Source: Ptiloglossa arizonensis (lineage: Eukaryota; Arthropoda; Insecta; Hymenoptera; Colletidae). From it: a DNA stretch of 64,000 nt. The DNA lies in the NCBI RefSeq assembly GCF_051014685.1, contig NC_135061.1, positions 2,007,029 through 2,071,028 of the forward strand. Reading direction: 5' to 3'. This document shows positions 57,533 through 64,000 of the stretch, in pieces; the first letter of the stretch is position 1, and the number at the start of each line of letters is the position of its first letter. Both the position numbers and the translations under genes were made by a program. Below the pieces are notes generated by a model, which saw nothing but the letters and a program-made list of their open reading frames with translations, ran no database searches and had not been told where the DNA came from.

Positions 57533-59203
57533 GTTCTTGGTTAGTTTGAAAATATTTCCAACGTTGAGAGATTAAGATAAAGATAAAGGATCGTTGCGTT
57601 TGATTAGTTAAAAATATTCGATCGTTTGGAGCAAGTCAAGGTGCTATTGATCAATGAGAGCGGTTGTCAAATTTACAAAAATTAGGGTACTAGTTACTAA
57701 ATTAGGTTTACTAAATTAGGTGTAAAGTTAGAGTACTCACGCACACAAATGTGCGTACAGGCAACGTTCCAATGCGAGCCATTGTCGCCATGCTTCCTCA
57801 GACTTTGTATTTACGATAGTTAACTCGGTTATAAAATTCCACGAGGGATAGATATGTATATGAAAAAAATGCACCGTTCTTTGTTAGTTTGAAAATATTT
57901 CCAAAGTTGAAAGATAAAGACAAAGAATCGTTGCGTTTGATCAATTAAAAATATTCGATCGTTTGGAGCAAGTCGAGACCCTATTGATCAATGAGAACGG
58001 TTGTCGAATTTACAAAAATTAGGGAACTAATTACTAAATTAGGTGTAAAGTTAGAGTACTCTGTGTATAGACAAATGTGCGTAGAGGCAACGTTCCAACG
58101 CGAGCCATTGTCGCCATGCTTCCTCAGACTCTGTATTTACGATAGTTAACTCGGTTATAAAATTCCACGAGGGATAGATATATATATGAAAAAAATGCAC
58201 CGTTCTTTGTTAGTTTGAAAATATTTCCAAAGTTGAAAGATAAAGACAAAGAATCGTTGCGTTTGATCAATTAAAAATATTCGATCGTTTGGAGCAAGTC
58301 GAGACGCTATTGATCAATGAGAACGGTTATCGAATTTACAAAAATTAGGGAACTAATTACTAAATTAGGTGTAAAGTTAGAGTACTCTGTGTATAGACAA
58401 ATGTGCGTAGAGGCAACGTTCCAACGCGAGCCATTGTCGCCATGCTTCCTCAGACTTTGTATTTACGATAGTTAACTCGGTTATAAAATTCCACGAGGGA
58501 TAGATATATATATATGAAAAAAATGCACCGTTCTTTGTTACTTTGAAAATATTTCCAAAGTTGAAAGATAAAGACAAAGAATCGTTGCGTTTGATCAATT
58601 AAAAATATTCGATCGTTTGGAGCAAGTCGAGACGCTATTGATCAATGAGAACGGTTGTCCAATTTACAAAAATTAAGGTACTAGTTACTAAATTAGGTTT
58701 ACTACATTAGGTGTAAAGTTAGAGTACTCTGTGTATAGACAAATGTGCGTAGAGGCAACGTTCCAACGCGAGCCATTGTCGCCATGCTTCCTCAGACTCT
58801 GTATTTACAATAGTTAACTCGGTTATAAAATTCCACGAGGGATAGATATATATATATATGAAAAAAATGCACCGTTCTTTGTTAGTTTGAAAATATTTCC
58901 AAAGTTGAAAGATGAAGATAAAGAATCGTTGCGTTTGATCAATTAAAAATATTCGATCGTTTGGAGCAAGTCGAGGTGCTATTGATCAATGAGAACGGTT
59001 GTCGAATTTACAAAAATTAGGGAACTAATTACTAAATTAGGTGTAAAGTTAGAGTACTCTGTGTATAGAGCACACAAATGTGCGTAGAGGCAACGTTCCA
59101 ACGCGAGCCATTGTCGCCATGCTTCCTCAGACTTTGTATTTACGATAGTTAACTCGGTTATAAAATTCCACGAGGGATAGATATATATGTAGAATGCACC
59201 GTT
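57533..59203. repeat. 326-344-bp tandem array, five copies
   Basis: Copies start GTTCTTTGTTAGTTTGAAAA at 57533 (diverged), 57876, 58202, 58530 and 58874. Each includes GATCAATGAGAACGG, AGGCAACGTTCCAACGCGAG, CCATTGTCGCCATGC and a short TATATA run whose length varies between copies. Length differences come from that run and from an optional AAATTAGGTTTACT insertion. Confidence 0.95.
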
Positions 59204-59900
59204 GCAGTCGAAATGGAGTGACTCGATTAGAGCTAGCAGACGATCGGGCTAACAGCCGAACGAACGAAAAATCGGAACGTTTATTTTCTTTTTTCATTTG
59301 ATTTCAAGTCGTCAGTCCTGCGAGTGGCGTTGACGAGGACGTTGAAAGTGTGATGACTCTGCTGGGACAAATTACAGGTGACCTGTGCTTTTGATCATTT
59401 TATCAAATTCTCTAAATTCAAAGGGCCGCCACCAACTGTGTCCCTTCATTAGTTAGTCTGGACTGTCGGTTAATTGCTCGTTGTAACTATTTTCGCTAGG
59501 CCCCCACGTGAAATGCGATGCATTATCGATTTAACGAATTAATCGGAAACTCTTTAAACCGAAACCGATTGAATTACTGTCGCGCGGCGAGGAATAAAAA
59601 TTTCGAGTACATCGGACCGATCGATATCGAATATTCTACGCAAAGTTAATCTTGTGTGAAAAATAATTTTGTAAAAGAATGCTCATTTTATCTTATAATT
59701 GCAATTTGATCGAGATTTCTCACTTGTACTATTCTTTTAAATATAGAAGGAAATAAGTACAATGAGTAAGCGGTAGCAAATTACAACAATGACGATCAAC
59801 TACTATTTCTTTTCATATCCAAGAGCTTTGTAAATGAAAATGTGGAGTCGATAATATGGTCAATAGTTCTCTATATACTGTAGTCAATTTTAAAAAATTC
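59204..59900. other. Intergenic, nothing recognised
   Basis: Unique AT-rich DNA between two arrays. Confidence 0.45.
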
Positions 59901-59904
59901 GTAT

Positions 59905-60262
59905 ACGTAAATACTTCTCATCAATTGTTAAAATACAGAACCTGTATACGAATTGATTTACAATTCGTATTCTCGTGGAATAGGATTCTTATTACTCTTT
60001 AAAGTAATTCCCAACAATTGGGAAGTAGTTCCCGTACGTAAATATTTCTCAATAATTGTTAAAATACAGAACTTGTATACGAATTGATTTACAATTCCTA
60101 TTCTCGTGGAATAGGATTCTTACTACTCTTTGAAGTAATTCCCAACAATTGGGAAGTAGTTCCCGTATGTAAATATTTCTCGTCAATTGTTCAAATACAG
60201 AACCTGTACACAGATTGATTTACAGTGAAATATAATTATTACTACTTTTTAAAGTAGTTCCA
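59905..60262. repeat. About 130-bp tandem repeat, 2.7 copies
   Basis: The unit contains GTAAATATTTCTCATCAATT, AACCTGTATACGAATTGATT, CTCGTGGAATAGGATTCTTA and CAACAATTGGGAAGTAGTTC. The third copy is shortened and diverged. The CAACAATTGGG core is palindromic (CCAACAATTGGG). Confidence 0.9.
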
Positions 60263-61760
60263 ACAGTTTGGGATCCAAGAGACTATCGTCGATTAATGAA
60301 CTCAAACAGTATCTCCATTATGAAGTTCTGTAATCGCTTGTGAAACTTTCAAGTAAAAAATCTTCGCAAATCTCGGTCGATACAACACCGATACAAGAAC
60401 TGCACCCTAGAGAACATCGATCGTTGTTCAATGAACATAACGATAAATATCCTCCGTCTGATCTCTAAATAAGGTTCCGTTTCAAAATTCAGATTTGAAA
60501 TGATTCGAGCCGGAACGAGGGCCGCGACTCGAGGAGCGATTTCCTCGAGAACGATTAGCTCACAGACCCATATTTATTAAAAAAAAAAAAAGGAAAAAAA
60601 AAGAAATGGTTCCCCTCTTCTCGCGCGTTCGATGTAAGTTCAATTCCAGCGAGCGTCCACTTAACGCGGTGAAAATCAATAGCGCATGCCCGTCGTAAAA
60701 AGCATACGGTGAATGGCTGAGTTATTTCTTTTTTATTTCGCATAAGTGTTCAATTTATATTCGCGAGCAAACGATCCATTCATACGATAAAATAAATATA
60801 CTCGGGACGAGTAGCACCGATGACGAAGGATGAGACGTCGAGCCCGCTATCAGTCGCCTCTGCTGTTGGTTTGCTCGCGCTCGTCTATTCAGCCAGCGTG
60901 GATAAATATTTCCGCGTTTTGAATCGACGCTGGAGATTGTATTGCAACGTATACCCTCGCATAAAGGTCGTTCGCGCGTCTCTTTGAAAAAGCCTCTAAA
61001 ACCTACGTCACGATATGAATACGCAGACCCGGACCGGATTTTATTACACGTGCAATCGCGCTCCCTGCAAATCGCCGGGACGTATCAATGCGACCTCGTT
61101 ATACGCATCTCCGTGCAGATTCTTTTTCGCGATAATTGTAACGCGGATTACGGATATTCCAGACGACACACGTCGACGTTTACGTGAGCCGTTCGTGTTC
61201 CTATTTACACGCGTCTGCATTCGAACAGCGATCCAGGGAGAATCAGGTCACTTAGATTTTAAAGGTTCCTCCCCCTGCGCGCCTATTTCGAGACACACGG
61301 TGTATCGGGAAATAAAATTTCTTTTCGCGGAACGAGAGATCGTTGTCACGTTCGGTTCGATGTCTGTCGATCGAAATTATCGATCATACGACAAATCGCG
61401 TCTCGACGATACTATCGATCGTGGGCTGGTAAACGATACTGTTAAGCGTTTCGACTGTCTCCGATTACTCGATAGTTCATCAATGGACAATTAGATCGAG
61501 CTGTGTGTTCACACGATTAATAGCGGCAGATCTTAGACAAGATCCGCCGGATAAGCCTTTCTGACCCCAATTAATCGAAGTCCAACTATCAGATCCCGGG
61601 CGAAACTGATGTTGCTTGCTGTATCGGAGGTGCTACTTATTATCGTGAAATCATGAACCGATTATTGTATAAATGTTCCTCGGATAGTTTCCGCAAAACT
61701 CTAGAGAGATCTTTGATAAATGTCGCACGAAGGAAACGAGAACGATGTAGGTTAATTTCG
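60263..61760. other. Intergenic, no gene supported
   Basis: A 159-codon plus-strand ATG frame (61015-61494) has no recognised domain and no splice or promoter evidence. An A-rich tract lies at 60578-60605. Confidence 0.4.
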
Positions 61761-61762
61761 AC

Positions 61763-62022
61763 GAGTACCAAAATATTTTTCTTTTTCAACGAGTACCAAA
61801 ATAGTTTTCTTTTTCAATGAATACCAAAATATTTTTCTTTTTCAACGAGTACCAAAATATTTTTCTTTTTCAATGAATACCAAAATATTTTTCTTTTTCA
61901 ACGAGTACCAAAATATTTTTCTTTTTTAACGAATACCAAAATATTTTTCCTTTTCAATGAATACCAAAATATTTTTCTTTTTCAATGAATACCAAAATAT
62001 TTTTCTTTTTCAACGAGTATTA
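61763..62022. repeat. 31-bp tandem repeat, about 8-9 copies
   Basis: Unit CAACGAGTACCAAAATATTT plus TTCTTTTT. Copies alternate between CAACGAG and CAATGAA starts. Confidence 0.95.
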
Positions 62023-62039
62023 CAGATTACCATTTTTGA

Positions 62040-62470
62040 ACATTGATTTTGTAGAACGTTTACACGTTAGGTAAAGATTGTTCTTTTTTCGAAAATGGTA
62101 ATTTTCAAACATTGTCATCTACGTAAAAGTTAACCTTTGTACTCTCATACGCGATTTATAATTTTATAGAATGTCACGTGTTAAGCAAAGATTCTTCTCT
62201 TTCGAAAACAGTAATTCTCAAACATTGTCTCAAACATTGTATTGTGTAAAAATTGTTCTCTCGGGAGTACGAGGAACAACGATTTTCTAAAATTCACTTT
62301 CAACCCTTGATAATCAAACGACTCAAATCGTGTTAAGCAAATATTCTTCTCTTTCGAAAATAGTAATTCTCAAACATTGTATTATGTAAAAATTGTTCTC
62401 TCCGGAGTGCGAGAAACAACGATTTTCGAACATTCACTTTCAAACCCTGATAATCGAACGACTCGACTGT
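62040..62470. repeat. Diverged duplications of about 90-170 bp
   Basis: CTTCTCTTTCGAAAACAGTA, TTCTCAAACATTGT and the GTGTAAAAATTGTTCTCTC, GAGTACGAGGAACAACGATT blocks occur at 62190-62310 and 62347-62470. A more distant relative (TTCTTTTTTCGAAAATGGTA) starts near 62080. Confidence 0.8.
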
Positions 62471-64000
62471 CCGTATGTGATACGAGTTTAGATTCAACGT
62501 GGCCGCAACCGTGAATCTCACGTAGGTCAATTCGCGAAAACTCTTCGTCCTCGAAACGACTGTATTGCTCGTCGTACTATTTCGTCGCGCGAAATCCCCG
62601 TTGATTTATAGGAGACTGTACAACGCGCCCACTAACACGTATAATGAGACATAGAGATAACGTCAATTCGGGGAAATATATTGCCGGGACTTTTGCAATA
62701 AATCTCGTTCCGCATTTTATTTTCGACTCGGCGCGCGAGCGCGAGCGTGAGCGTGAGCGCGGCCGAGTGATCCGCGGACAAAATATTTGCGTGCACTCAA
62801 CTCGCGGCTACATTAATTCACTGATTCGGGGTAATATATTTCCGAGCTCGCCAGCCGAAACAGCTTTATGCGCCAAATTTAATTAATAATCTGGATTAAG
62901 ATATATGGATCGCGTTACGCAGAAATGTTCTTAGCTTGCAGATTCGGCTTCGGCCGCAATTCTCCTGGTAATTGGACCGATACGGAAAACTTGCCGCTTC
63001 GCCATCTAAATCGGTTATCTATCGCCGTGGAACTTCGGCCAAAGTTCGATATACGTCACCGCTTAATGTACAGTACGTGTACCACCGTCAAATTCGGCAA
63101 ACAACAACAAATGAACTACACTGATGCCAGAATTACACCGCGATTACAAAAATTCGAACATCGATGTGACGCGCGGAATGTTCCCGAAGCAACCGGTTCA
63201 ATTCGAGGGAATTTATTCCGATGGTTGTCGATGGTAAAAGAATGGCACGATTCGTTTTCAAGTTACGGAATTTAAAGTTGTTCGTTAGCGGAAAAATCCG
63301 TGGAAAGTGTCGAGTGTGTAAATATATTCGTTATCGTTCAGATTCAAAGGAAAGATTTCCTATTTATTTCAAGAAAGTAATTTTATCGCAATAGAAAGGA
63401 CGATTTGTGATAAAGTGTACAAACGATGCAAAAGTTAAGAAAAGAATCTTTGAAAATTTACTTCCTCCTTTCATTCGAATATATGACGAATTTTATTTTC
63501 AACAAGTATAAATTGTGACGTACAAATGATATCGATAACTTTTATCTCACTCTGAACCTAAATATACATCACAGTATTATCTTATAAAACTTACTCCATC
63601 ACAAGTTAGAATATTCGTTTCCAAGACTTGTGTCTAACCTGAAAAGGCTCAACCGTTACATTAATGCATCCAAAGTTACTATCAACGTAAAATGCAACCC
63701 TTTCTCTATCAAATCGTAACTGAATAATATTGAAATATACTTGCACTTTTGTTACACAAATTTGTAACCGTTACGTTAGAATTTTAACCGTTAGAAAGGC
63801 TACTTTCAGAAATCCACTTACCCAAATATATTAAACAAAGTGTAAACGATTACACTTCACACGACGTTTACTTAGTTTTTTTTTCTAAATATCTAATTAG
63901 GTCTGTAAAAAAATTCGACGTTTCACCGTCAGAGTATTCTTCGTGCCGTGGTTTCAATTATGCCTGTCAAGTCGAGCCAGGGTAAGATTCGAGAGGAGTA
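62471..64000. other. Intergenic to the window edge, no gene supported
   Basis: A short GAGCGC/GAGCGT run lies at 62730-62760. A 116-codon frame at 62925-63275 (plus) has no recognised domain. The last 700 bp are AT-rich and unremarkable. Confidence 0.4.

Noticed and set aside
61015..61494. 159-codon ATG frame on the plus strand
   Set aside because: It has no domain, signal peptide, splice site or promoter evidence. Length alone is not enough in this CpG-rich stretch.
1..64000. CRISPR arrays, bacterial operons, ribosome binding sites, rRNA and tRNA genes
   Set aside because: The DNA is eukaryotic. Tandem arrays here have no unique spacers, no tRNA A/B-box pair with a clover-leaf was found, and no rRNA core sequence was recognised.

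Overview
This window is eukaryotic nuclear DNA. The organism is most likely an insect, and a hymenopteran (bee, wasp or ant) is the best guess. The grounds are small spliced genes with GT-AG introns, an AT-rich but CpG-rich background, mariner-type terminal repeats and transposase debris, and very many locally amplified tandem repeats. The order is an inference, because nothing in the sequence proves it. There is no bacterial gene organisation, and most open frames here are chance or repeat-driven.

Two genes can be rebuilt exon by exon. (1) A plus-strand four-exon gene (14447-18386) encodes a 268-residue classical short-chain dehydrogenase/reductase. It most resembles mitochondrial 3-hydroxyacyl-CoA dehydrogenase type 2 (HSD17B10 / Drosophila scully family). 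Its catalytic YxxxK lysine is a serine, so it may not be a working dehydrogenase. (2) A minus-strand two-exon gene (24851-20535) encodes a secreted protein of about 1205 residues. A short signal-peptide exon lies behind a TATA box, and one giant exon carries four successive repeat domains (13-residue PIP/NGS, 23-residue Ser/Thr mucin-like, Arg-Pro-Thr-His, 19-residue PNLIPNIP) and a unique C-terminal domain. I do not recognise a family for it; it looks like a glandular mucin or silk-type structural protein.

Weaker coding evidence is listed separately. It comprises spliceable exons at 24432-24674 and 25276-25408 (cysteine-bearing, possibly a decayed group III phospholipase A2), a minus-strand small ORF at 31928-32212, a broken coding-like block at 35512-36306, and three candidate first coding exons in CpG-rich stretches near 4.2, 9.4 and 48.8 kb.

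The rest is mostly repeat. Layout: 1-3270, G-rich decanucleotide satellite; 3.3-7.1 kb, unique DNA with old DNA-transposon fragments; 7.15-7.83 kb, 59-bp array; 9.1-10.3 kb, CpG-rich block; 10.6-12.1 kb, mariner MITE and its tandem derivatives; 14.4-18.7 kb, dehydrogenase gene with an intronic minisatellite; 19.6-20.1 kb, dead mariner transposase; 20.5-24.9 kb, mucin-like gene; 26.9-32.7 kb, four consecutive arrays (287, about 130, composite 75-95, and 168 bp); 35-37 kb, duplications around the coding-like block; 38.7, 42.4 and 47.6 kb, further MITE copies; 43.8-44.6 kb, 30-36-bp satellite; 51.85-53.45 kb, 142-bp array; 55-57 kb, GC-rich block and transposon mosaic; 57.5-59.2 kb, 326-344-bp array; 59.9-62.0 kb, small arrays. 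The two clear genes are unrelated in function, and nothing suggests a pathway cluster.
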